Part shown: positions 21,822-30,669 of the stretch, one piece after another
Numbering within the stretch: the stretch's first letter is position 1
How the letters are laid out: each line of letters opens with the position of its first letter
Assembly: GCA_948470475.1 (NCBI GenBank)
Contig: OX419336.1
Location: 34,459,415 to 34,523,414, forward strand
Length of the DNA: 64,000 nt
Direction: 5' to 3'
Source of the DNA: Galaxea fascicularis
Taxonomy: Eukaryota > Cnidaria > Anthozoa > Scleractinia > Euphylliidae
The notes under the pieces: generated by a model
The model's input: the letters and a program-made list of their open reading frames with translations, nothing else
Database searches by the model: none
Told to the model about the DNA's origin: nothing
Position numbers and translations under genes: made by a program

Positions 21822-23900
21822 TTATATCTTCTGTGAGTGCTTTTTCTTCTTTTTTGTCACTACCGATTCTCGTAGGTATCTACAGTCCTTCACGCCCTTC
21901 ATGTTCGTCTTGGAGTCATTATTTTCTCCATACGGGTTGACAACAGTCGACACCACATTCCAGTGTCTGCGGTCTGTCTGCCAGCTTTTCATTACTTGTT
22001 CCATCGAGATATGCGGCAAACGTTCACTAAATTTATCCAGCTCCTTCTCTGCCTGATCAATGATAAACTGAGAAGAAGCTTGTAGATCGCTTCTGCACTT
22101 AGCTCTTTTTGAGAGTCGCGCAATTGGCTGTGCAGCTGCAAGATATATTTTGCGCTCCTCTCGAGGGGACAGTGGAGAACACCCCGCTCCATTTTCTTCA
22201 GCTGACTGCAATCGCGTAGCACTTACCCTGCGTAAACGTGGAGATTGAATAGTGTCTTTCTTTTCTTCCTCCGGCACAAGTTTTCGAAGATCAGTTTCTG
22301 ACTTGCTAAAGGAGCTGTTACTGCTGACATCAACGGAGGCACCAGTCTTCATATCCCCGAATTTACGCGCGAGTGGAGGGGTTGACGCACTAACGCATCT
22401 TTCACCCTCGGCATCTTCCCCGTTAGATATAAACTTGCGAAGATCAGTTTGCGACGTGCTCAGAGAACGGCCCTCCCCACTTACAGTTGACTGGTTTGAC
22501 GTTGCCTTAGTCGTTAGTTTGGGACTGCGTAACTTTCGCGACTGTGAAGAGGAAGCTAAGTTTAACCGCTGTGTTAAATTTGCACTTTTCAGTTCAGGCC
22601 TCAGATCACTATGAGACCTAGTTAAGGAACTTGGCTTCTCTGCGATATCTAAGGATGATGACTTTCTGCCTTGTATTATCGAAGTAGAAATTCTCCTTCC
22701 CTGAGTAGGGCTTCTGTTTGGAATCGCCCCTGCATCCTTCATTACTGACATACTAGTCTCAGCGATTTTAGTGTGTGTTTTAGAGAAAGGCTCTCTCGGT
22801 GATCTGGGCGGAGATTCAACGATAGCCGTCTGGCCTTCGTTATTAGCTCGGCGACCATCCTCGTATGTTCGGAAAACTTCGTCTGTCGGCAAAGTTTCGT
22901 CAAAAGTGTGGCTTTTCTCTTCCGAGTGACTCGACCCGTTTGATTGCGATCGTTTCCTTGTTGGGCTCGACTGTGAAGAACTTGTAGTTGGGTCTACCGT
23001 GAAGGACAAATAAATCCGTTCGGGTTTCTTTCTGTTGTTTATTGTTTCGGACGTCGGCTTTTTGTCACGGCCATTTTGTATTACTGGAGTACTTGTCCTT
23101 CGATTGTTCAGTGCTGAGTTGCTCGGAGACTCAACTGAACTATTATTCTCACCAGGAAATGAACTGAAGGTGTATCTCCGCCGCGGCACAGCAGGACTTG
23201 TCTTGACGTCTGAACTAGGAGCGTCCCCTGAGCCGCTCAAATACGGTATTGGCGCCAGAATTTTTGGTACATGCGCGTTAATTTGATCAGATTCACTAGA
23301 GTTCGCTCGTTGTTTGTTTATTGTGCTATTACACTCCACTTTTGTTTTGACAATCTTTCCGTTTGTAGCTTGTGACGACATTACAGATCGGTTAGAACCT
23401 TTTCTTGACTTGTTTTTCGTAGTTTCTTGGATGGAGCGTTCAACAACATTTTCTACACCAGAGGAAAGAGCGTTATAGCTGGTGCTATGATCACATTTGC
23501 CACATTCTCCTTCACTGCTTTGTTTCGCCGACGTTTCAGTTGCCGCTACTCCGCTCCGTGTCGCAGTACTTTCATTCAATCCTCCCCAGTTTGAGTCTTC
23601 CAGCATTTTTTGGATGTGTTCATTATATGCATCGTCATCGAAGGAAGTCACCTCGATCAAAGGAGCTGAAGTCCACCAGCTCGTTGTCTCCGCTATTCCC
23701 TTGCTCAACTTCGCTTCAACTGTATTCAGCTGCTTCATAACATTGATAAACTGAGGTGAATTGACCATCGTGTTTGAGGAAGCTGACATTCCGTTTCGAC
23801 AATACTTCTTTCGACCCTGAACTTTCTTTATAACTTCTAGGTCACTTTTCTTCGTAATATTCGTCAGCAACCCACGCTTTACGCAAACAACTTTCCGCAT
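21822..23900 (-). CDS. Unknown protein B: 692-aa, single exon, Ser-rich, three TDLRK repeats, CRYLR motif
   Basis: I do not recognise the family. An uninterrupted ORF starts at 23900 and ends at 21822. The next Met, MSASSNTMVNS (about residue 38), may be the real start because the first residues are basic and unlike the relatives. The N-terminus has a helical stretch (FINVMKQLNTVEAKL) and SAPLIEVTSFDDD, which resembles PMISVT in A and PMIQVT in D. The middle is very Ser-rich with many RxxS sites (RKSSSLDI, RRRYTFSS). A short module recurs three times at residues about 430, 481 and 537: SLTRSHSDLRPEL, SLSTSQTDLRKFI, SFSKSETDLRKLV. The C-terminus carries RLPHISMEQVMKSW (about 627-640) and DCRYLRESV (about 671) before a Lys-rich end. 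No signal peptide or membrane span. The repeated R/S motifs suggest kinase or 14-3-3 type regulation, but that is inference. The gene lies between A and D. Confidence 0.78.
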   Translation of the reverse strand: MRKVVCVKRGLLTNITKKSDLEVIKKVQGRKKYCRNGMSASSNTMVNSPQFINVMKQLNTVEAKLSKGIAETTSWWTSAPLIEVTSFDDDAYNEHIQKMLEDSNWGGLNESTATRSGVAATETSAKQSSEGECGKCDHSTSYNALSSGVENVVERSIQETTKNKSRKGSNRSVMSSQATNGKIVKTKVECNSTINKQRANSSESDQINAHVPKILAPIPYLSGSGDAPSSDVKTSPAVPRRRYTFSSFPGENNSSVESPSNSALNNRRTSTPVIQNGRDKKPTSETINNRKKPERIYLSFTVDPTTSSSQSSPTRKRSQSNGSSHSEEKSHTFDETLPTDEVFRTYEDGRRANNEGQTAIVESPPRSPREPFSKTHTKIAETSMSVMKDAGAIPNRSPTQGRRISTSIIQGRKSSSLDIAEKPSSLTRSHSDLRPELKSANLTQRLNLASSSQSRKLRSPKLTTKATSNQSTVSGEGRSLSTSQTDLRKFISNGEDAEGERCVSASTPPLARKFGDMKTGASVDVSSNSSFSKSETDLRKLVPEEEKKDTIQSPRLRRVSATRLQSAEENGAGCSPLSPREERKIYLAAAQPIARLSKRAKCRSDLQASSQFIIDQAEKELDKFSERLPHISMEQVMKSWQTDRRHWNVVSTVVNPYGENNDSKTNMKGVKDCRYLRESVVTKKKKKHSQKI

Positions 23901-26529
23901 CTATACCCTCAATCGTAAAACGTTGTATAATGGTTCATTAACACATTCTTTTCACAAACTCAGAACAAAGGTCTCTGCCTGCCGTTCCATTATAAGCACA
24001 AACCAATATAACCGCAACTTTAACAGCAAAATAAACAATGGGCATTGATTGGGACGTATTCACTCACTTTACTAAGAAGTGTTTGTCAAAATCGACAAAC
24101 CGAGCGTTGTACTTCTGCCTGCCCGCTAATGAATAAAATTCTGCGAGGGTCACTTTCTGGATGAATAAATAAACCAAGAAAAAAAGTGACACAGCTTTAA
24201 ATATTATCCAGTTCAGTGGTCCATCCAAAATTAGCTGGATCTATTTTTAAAGTAAACCTATTGGTTCCTTAGCGACCAATTCAATCAATTGACTGCTAGC
24301 GAAAGCGAGGGCCTTTCTTCCTTGTTCTCAACTTTCGTGTTTTGTTGCCCGGAGCGGAGCCGACAACATGGTGTATCAATAAAAATGCAAATTTTGACGA
24401 ATGCTGAAAGAAGCAGACAAAGCAAGATCGGTGTAAATTTCGAAGCAAAATGATGGAGGTGCATTCCTTTATTTATTTAGAATACCGAGAACTATCATAA
24501 TATCATGATACAAGTTATTGTTTTCACTCCCGATCAATTGTGCCCCCTCGCTATGTAATTACAGCCGGCCGGAACGTGACCATAAAACAAACTTGAAAGT
24601 TTTAACCATCCCACAGTTTAAATTTGGCCTGGAAAGCCGATCCCCCAAAAAGTTGATTTCGCTCTCCACTCACTTACCTCTTCAGAAGCAGTGATTGAAA
24701 ACTGGAGGCGTGCAGACAAAATTGAAGGGAAAATTTTCGTTTTGTCACAGCACAAATCAATTTACTACGACATCATGATCAAACGTATTTCTATATGAAA
24801 ACAAAAATAAAAGTAAGTCTTACTCGAATCAAAACGATTTGAAATACCTGCATCTATGTCGTTGGATACCGTAACTAACTGCAAAAAAAAATCGTGGGTT
24901 CTAAAATAAAATCTGATGAAGCGATTTAATTTCATGTGCAGTGGGGGGTGGCCTACCCACTTGTGGTGACGTAGAAGAGTGACGTAAATTTGCATCACTG
25001 AGTCAAAATTCGCGATACTAAGTGTTCTATTGTTTCATTTATTTCCTATTTACTACACCACAGACAACATTACAATAAGAGAAGCATAAAATAACGAAGA
25101 AATGAAGAAGAGAGAACGGTATGAGTGGTGAAGAGGTCCAAAGCCGGTGAGGTGAAACTACAAAGCTACTTTGGGCGATGACGAAATTTACGGAGAAACA
25201 ACAAAAAATGTACTATCAGTTTTCTAAATTTTCCTTACTGCCTGTTGGCTGTGTGATCAATTTCTGCCTCAGTTCGGATGATCGCGTCGAATTGTGAAAT
25301 GACGAAATTACAATTGGTTGTTGCATGAAAACTGAAGCATTTATGCAAACACGAAGTCGAATGAAGTAAAATTAAAGCCGTTGCTGATAAGGATAAAATT
25401 TGCGGCGTTCAAAGAGCAAATGCAAATGTTTCCATTTTTCTGTTAAAATGTTCACTGTGTTAAGTGCATGAGCGATGAAAACTAGCCGGGAAACTACTTG
25501 TTTACCACGGTCAATTCGCATGCAACCGCGCGCCAAGTAACTTCGGATTGGTTTGCATCCTGACAGGTCACTTCCAAGAAGCTTTGCGGCTGCATTCAGT
25601 TCTAAATGAAGTCAGCTGCAAACCTTTTTCGTTTGTTCACATGTAAATCAAATTCAGTTTCACTTGAAACATCTTGCACCTGGCCTTAGTCCATAAAATC
25701 AGGCCAAACGACAACTTGAAAATAGCCGCTGTTTTGGCAATAATTGTCCAGTTTCAAAAGGTAAGGGTAAGTTTTTTTTTTTTCGATGAGTATATATTTT
25801 TTTCAGTCATTTGATCAACGCACAGCCATTTAAAATGTTTCAGTTAATTGAGCAACCGAGCGAAAAGATAATTTAGTGTATTGCACTTTCTTGACATCTT
25901 TCACTAACTCTATTTGATTCCGTGGCTGTGCTTTCTAATGCCACTTAAACAGTAGAAATTATTTCTTAACGTATTTAACGCAAATCTGTTGGTTCTCAGT
26001 TGGCAACTTGGATTAATTACCAAGAACTGTTTTGCATTGATTCTTTCCATTCTAATTTGAAAGGCGAGGCTTCAGTCGACAACATCTTCTTATACTGATG
26101 GCTCGGCAAAATTATCGTCGTATAATGGAGGCGTTAATCTCAGAAAATTTTAGAAATTATACCGCAAGGCTTTCTGCCTGTAATGCCGGTCAAACGGAAT
26201 TGTTCAACAGTTAGATCAAGAGTTCGAGATTTCTATCGCGTGATAGCTGATGAGGGCGCAGCCCGAATCAGCTGTCGAGTATAGAAATCGAGGGCGAATA
26301 ATCTAATTGTTTTAGAATAAATCTACTAGTCGTTGGAAACTAAACAAGAAAATTATTTAAATTCTCCCCGCTGACATTTTGAAAACGCGAGGAAGCGGCC
26401 ACCGTTTTGTTGGCAAACGCTACCCACTATCTGTCACGGAATAGATAACAAATAGCATAGCCAATCAGAGACCGCCATTCGTATAGAACGCTACTAGATT
26501 TATACTAAAAAACGTTAGTTCGAATACCC
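23901..26529. other. Intergenic between divergent ORFs B and D, no gene seen
   Basis: B points left and D points right, so this 3.2-kb space (to 27088) would hold both promoters. I see no coding exon. AT-rich stretches and short imperfect repeats occur, and an inverted GATTTCTAT / ATAGAAATC pair lies near 26230-26290. Confidence 0.4.
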
Positions 26530-26731
26530 CTACAGTCAAACAAAACAATCAGCACTTGGCTACGAAGAGTATAGTTCTGTGGGTGTTAACTTGTAGGTGC
26601 AGAAAACGACAGTGAAAGGTTAAAGTGCACCTACGGTCAAACAAAACAATTAGCACTTGGATGCGAAGAGTATAGCTCTGTGGGTGTTAAGTTGTAGGTG
26701 CAAAAAACGACAGTGAAAGGTAAAGTGCGCC
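26530..26731 (+). repeat. 101-bp tandem duplication upstream of ORF D
   Basis: Two adjacent copies of about 101 bp (26530-26630 and 26631-26731), each beginning CTACRGTCAAACAAAACAAT and ending near GTGAAAGGTTAAAGTGC, differing by roughly half a dozen substitutions and one indel. They sit about 360 bp before the ATG of ORF D, so they may be duplicated 5' UTR or promoter sequence. Confidence 0.85.
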
Positions 26732-27088
26732 AAAGTTTGTGATAAAGAAAAACTGTTTTGGGTTTAGTGTCTTGAGTGTTTTTATTGTACTCTTTGGTTT
26801 CCACAGAAACAAAGTGCGCGTATCATGCAAGTTTATTTATGACGACGGCCTACCTCAGTGCCAGTTGGAGTTCTAATTCTGCGCCAAATCAAGCAATCGG
26901 ATTTCAAGAAAAATAATACCCTCTTGGGAATGTTGCTGCACTGTTGTATTAGGGGTGCGTTTAAGTCTCCACATTGTACTTGAGGCAAAACAATCAATAA
27001 TGCGGCAGTTTGTACGTTTGAAAGAAACTTAACAACGCTGCGATTACAAATACGTCTGAACAGTTCCTTAAGTCCAAAATTGAAGAAG

Positions 27089-27946
27089 ATGCGGAAATAT
27101 TCTGGGTCAACTGGCTTGAAGGCGGTGCCCAATATTCCTTCAACGTTTGTGCCAAGAAGCTCACCGCATTTTGTTGCTGCTCTCAGCGGAAAAGGACAAC
27201 AACAACCACAAAGGAAGGCTTCTGTTCACCAGAACCCCACATCATCGCTAATTCATCCAACGAAAAAACACAGCGTGAGTTGTTTCTCTTACCTTCCGAT
27301 GATTCAAGTTACCATGGAGGACTCGGAAGATAAAGTAGGGAAGGTTCAGAGAAAAGGATTTTCATCTGCAAGTCCAAGCGGGACACGTGCGGGATCAAAT
27401 TTATTTGACACAAGACAAAGTAATGCAGTGGCTTCCAGTGCGAACGATAGACCGGAGAAGGACAGGGTGTTACCAGGCGACACTCCGCTTGGAAGAGATG
27501 TGATATTTCGGAGGAAGATTTCAAACACGTCAACTCCAAAGATTGATAAAGATGAGGAAAACAAAAGGTTGTTACTGAAGTATACAACACTCAACAACGT
27601 GCCACTGAGTGGTAATAATAGCACAAAGAGAATGGAAACCACGTACTTGAGTACAAACATAGTACAAGCAGAAGTTAGAAGAAAAAATACCGGTGTTTTC
27701 CATTCATTGTCAGAGGCAGACAGAGCAAAGGAATCAGACAGTAACTGCACCACGCGGGGTAGAACACAAAGCCTAAATTTTCAGCCCAATGCGCAAGTCA
27801 AAAGAAAAACTACCTTTGCAGGACACCAAGTAATTGGCGAACGTTATGCCAGGAGTAGGGCAAAAAGCCTTACCTTTGTTCCTAACGGAAGTAAAAGTGG
27901 CAATGGGTTATCAGGAGCGAGAGCCATAAATGACAAAACGAATTAA
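27089..27946 (+). CDS. Unknown protein D: about 285-aa, single exon, basic Ser/Thr-rich, partial relative of A-C
   Basis: I do not recognise the family. The ORF runs from the ATG at 27089 (MRKYSGSTG) to a TAA at 27946. It is basic, Ser/Thr-rich and probably disordered. YLPMIQVTMEDSED near residue 70 matches the N-terminal motif of A (PMISVTSPRE) and B (PLIEVTSFDD). FRRKISNTSTP, RGRTQSLNF and RSRAKSLTF repeat the R-x-x-S theme of A-C. It lacks the C[RK]YLR motif. Just past its stop, in another frame, 27934 onward reads KEDIVKVMQAKI, vaguely like the EQVMKSW motif of B, so the original C-terminus may have been lost by frameshift; this is speculative. It is the only member on the plus strand, between B and C. 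Confidence 0.6.
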   Translation: MRKYSGSTGLKAVPNIPSTFVPRSSPHFVAALSGKGQQQPQRKASVHQNPTSSLIHPTKKHSVSCFSYLPMIQVTMEDSEDKVGKVQRKGFSSASPSGTRAGSNLFDTRQSNAVASSANDRPEKDRVLPGDTPLGRDVIFRRKISNTSTPKIDKDEENKRLLLKYTTLNNVPLSGNNSTKRMETTYLSTNIVQAEVRRKNTGVFHSLSEADRAKESDSNCTTRGRTQSLNFQPNAQVKRKTTFAGHQVIGERYARSRAKSLTFVPNGSKSGNGLSGARAINDKTN

Positions 27947-28499
27947 AGATGACACGAAATTGATGAAGAAAGAGGACATTGTCAAAGTGATGCAGGCAAA
28001 AATTACAACCTGTACGTTTAACCGACTCTATTTCTCAATCCGCAGATGGTCGATTTGAATAACAGATTTAAAGAAAGTTTGTTTGCTAAAGTATGTATCC
28101 TATGTTCTATGTTTAGTCAACAACTTTGAACAAAAAAGAAAACAACACAAATGGAACCACAAAGTACTGCAAATGACATTGATAATAATGTCTCCAAGCC
28201 GGGGGCGGGACGTTTGCTTTGTTAATCGGATTAGGCCGGGGCAACTGGATATATCTCAAGAGGATATAGTCACTCTGGTATACCATTTAACATAAAATTA
28301 AAGGATCTAAATGTTCAGGTCGATATATTGGCAATATTCAGGGAACTCAATTTAGTTTACGGGCGTTAGTTTCAGATGCAAAACAAGGAGCACAGAGGAG
28401 CTCCAACAAAAAGGTTAAAGATGGAAACTTGACGCCATCCTGTTTAAGAAACTGTGGTGCTGCGTTCGTGGTGAATTTGTACACAAACATTTGGTTTTA
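27947..28499. other. Intergenic downstream of ORF D, no gene seen
   Basis: Presumed 3' flank of D. Apart from the possible out-of-frame remnant described for D, I see only short frames. Confidence 0.4.
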
Positions 28500-29087
28500 T
28501 TAATGGAGTTGATAATGTAACCTGGAAATTGACCACCGTACAGGGTTTCTAAAGCTGACGTTTCGAGCGTTAACCAATTCTTCAGAGCGAATCGAGGAAT
28601 TATGGGTTGTGTGTAGTTTATACAGTAGAGGAGGAGCTACACTATTAGTGGTAACATGGCAACGAGAAAAATAGGAATACATTAGTTCAATGAAAAGCGT
28701 TCGTTGATACCGTGGGAATTAAGGGTGCCGATTTGGAAGATGAATTTTTGTTCTTGATTTATGCGGCTTTCCGTCGTACCTTTATGTAGGGAAAGGCCGC
28801 CGATGGCCATGTGATTTTTGGAGTGGTTAGGGCGATTAAAATGGCGAGCGACTGGCTTAGAATCGGTCGCCTAGTCGTCTTCCTGTCTCGCCAATGTATA
28901 ACTTTTTGCATAAGGTACAGGTTACGCAATAAATGACATTTGCGGAGGTACGTGTGAAACGATCGGTGATCTTAACAGATCGCTCAGGTCCCGATATTTT
29001 GCTAGTGATAAAAAGGTCATTTATTGCATAACCTGTACGTTGTGCACCAGGTTATACATTGGCAAGACAGGAAGACGACTAGGTTTG
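28500..29087. mobile_element. Penelope-like element fragments in head-to-head arrangement
   Basis: 28500-28990 on the minus strand is a second copy of the PLE tail at 14340-15050, sharing the AATTATGGGTTGTGTGTAG and GAAAGGCCGC type stretches. From about 29012 the plus strand reads VIYCITCTLCTRLYIGKTGR, a GIY-YIG endonuclease core with its Cys pair. Two truncated copies therefore diverge from a junction near 29000. The remainder to 29577 shows no further clear coding. Confidence 0.75.
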
Positions 29088-29577
29088 ACATCAGCGTGGT
29101 GAGACGCACCAATCAGTGGAACCACATTGCTTCTTGCGATCGTTCGCAGTAAAAGTTAGTATGATCGGCATTTTCCAACAATGTCACGTATGGAATGACA
29201 ATCCTTGGAGAGGGAATATTCGAACCAGCCAGGCCAACAAGGAAACAGACATGAAGCTGGATGTCTAACTCTCGGTAGAAGAAACTGAAAAGACATCAGT
29301 AGAATTTTTAATTAAACGAAATACAATATGTACTAGACTGGTCTCTGCATCTGAAACCGGGGACATGTACTGGGATACATGCACACCTGGCCTCCCTTGA
29401 GTAAGGCTTCAAAACTAACCAAGCTGCAACCTTTAATTTTGCGACTGAAATGAAATGGTTTAATAGGGCCTTACTTGGTTGAAGAAAAGAGTGGCAAACA
29501 GTGCCGGTTCGCGGTGGGAAAGAAGATATTTAAGAGAACGGAAGATGAACAAAATCCGCTTCAGAATTAAGATGCAG
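29088..29577. other. Intergenic between the PLE fragments and ORF C, nothing clear
   Basis: No convincing coding or repeat structure. It covers the presumed 3' UTR of ORF C. Confidence 0.4.
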
Positions 29578-30669
29578 CTAATCTCCAGACACCCATTCTG
29601 TGTGGCCAACAATAATCACTTTTGGCACCAGTTCGTTGGGTATTCGTTCTTGGTTAAGTAATTCTTCGTCCAGTGAGGATGTTCGAAGGTACTTACAGTA
29701 TCGAATGTCATTCATACTTTCTCCCAAAGTCTGCTGACCTTCTCTGCTATCGCTCTGATCGTCTTTTTCCAGTCCAGGTGGATACAGCATCCTACCAGGA
29801 CTAGAGATTTTTCTACTTCTCGGATTGTCTTTTCTCTCTTGGATATTCATTGAAGCTAGTTCCTTTACAGTCTTCTTGAATTCCATTTCATTTTGCTCTT
29901 TAGTTTTTCGCTCTTCTTCTTGAGTGTGTCGGACATCTTTCAACTTGGCCATCACTTCCTCAAAATCTGGGACCTTCTTTTTCTGTACGTCATCCAGAAA
30001 AACGAGGGCATCGCTCATATTCCGCATCGGAGACCTGTTGTGGCCTGATGTAGATTGGCCCCAAATGGCCTCAGCTCGTCTAGTCATGCATGGTGAACCT
30101 GGTGCGGACCTTGATTGAGCGTTCTTTGGAAAGGCTGGTGCAGTCAGTCCGGAAGACACTGACTTACCATTCAAATTTGACGCAGAATTTAGCCTCGGTC
30201 TACGTCCATTTGATGCGTCAATGTAAGGTAGCGCAGGACCATTCCCTTTAGGCTGCACGATGTCCTGAAGTTTCTCGCTGCTTTCGCATTGAACAAGCGG
30301 TGGAAGAACTGCTTCCCTGACTAGCGATCTAGATCGTGGACGAGGACATGGGATTCTCTGTAGCTCCGTCAAGTCGGTCGAAATCTCGCTGCTCGAGATA
30401 ACTGTGCCATCAATGTTTGGAACCATCAGGCGAGAGGGAGCTGAAATCTTTCTCGAGCCTGCGCGATCTTGTGCCCATTGTTTTTCTATTTGCAACTCTC
30501 TTTGTCTTTTCTCGTATTTCTGTTTATAGTGATCCAAAGACTGCAGGGTCTTTTTCGTATCCAAGTCAATAGCATCCAGATCTGCTTTCATCTTGTTTAC
30601 TGCAAGAGTATTGCGAACGAGCGCTTCTTTCATTGTTACTGTGAACTTGCCTTGCACGAGTTTGTCCAT
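29578..30669 (-). CDS. Unknown protein C: 363-aa, single exon, coiled-coil N-terminus, CKYLR motif
   Basis: I do not recognise the family. The ORF starts at the ATG at 30669 (MDKLVQGKFTVTMKEAL) and ends at 29578. The first 65 residues form a clear amphipathic, charged helix (KMKADLDAIDLDTKKTL, YKQKYEKRQREL), so a coiled coil is likely. A basic Ser-rich middle follows with SRKISAPSRLM and, later, SRKISSPGRML, almost a repeat. At about 233-245 it has KVPDFEEVMAKL, a weak match to the LPxxxMxxV motif of A and B, then a second charged helix. Near residue 323 comes YCKYLRTSSLDEE, the closest match to A's RCRYLRTGGKDE. FTVTMKE near residue 10 resembles the N-terminal motif of D (IQVTMED). No signal peptide or membrane span. 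Function unknown; a cytoplasmic scaffold or regulator is a guess. Confidence 0.75.
   Translation of the reverse strand: MDKLVQGKFTVTMKEALVRNTLAVNKMKADLDAIDLDTKKTLQSLDHYKQKYEKRQRELQIEKQWAQDRAGSRKISAPSRLMVPNIDGTVISSSEISTDLTELQRIPCPRPRSRSLVREAVLPPLVQCESSEKLQDIVQPKGNGPALPYIDASNGRRPRLNSASNLNGKSVSSGLTAPAFPKNAQSRSAPGSPCMTRRAEAIWGQSTSGHNRSPMRNMSDALVFLDDVQKKKVPDFEEVMAKLKDVRHTQEEERKTKEQNEMEFKKTVKELASMNIQERKDNPRSRKISSPGRMLYPPGLEKDDQSDSREGQQTLGESMNDIRYCKYLRTSSLDEELLNQERIPNELVPKVIIVGHTEWVSGD

Noticed and set aside
23035..23286. Plus-strand ORF inside ORF B
   Set aside because: Shadow of B on the opposite strand; B has the conserved motifs.
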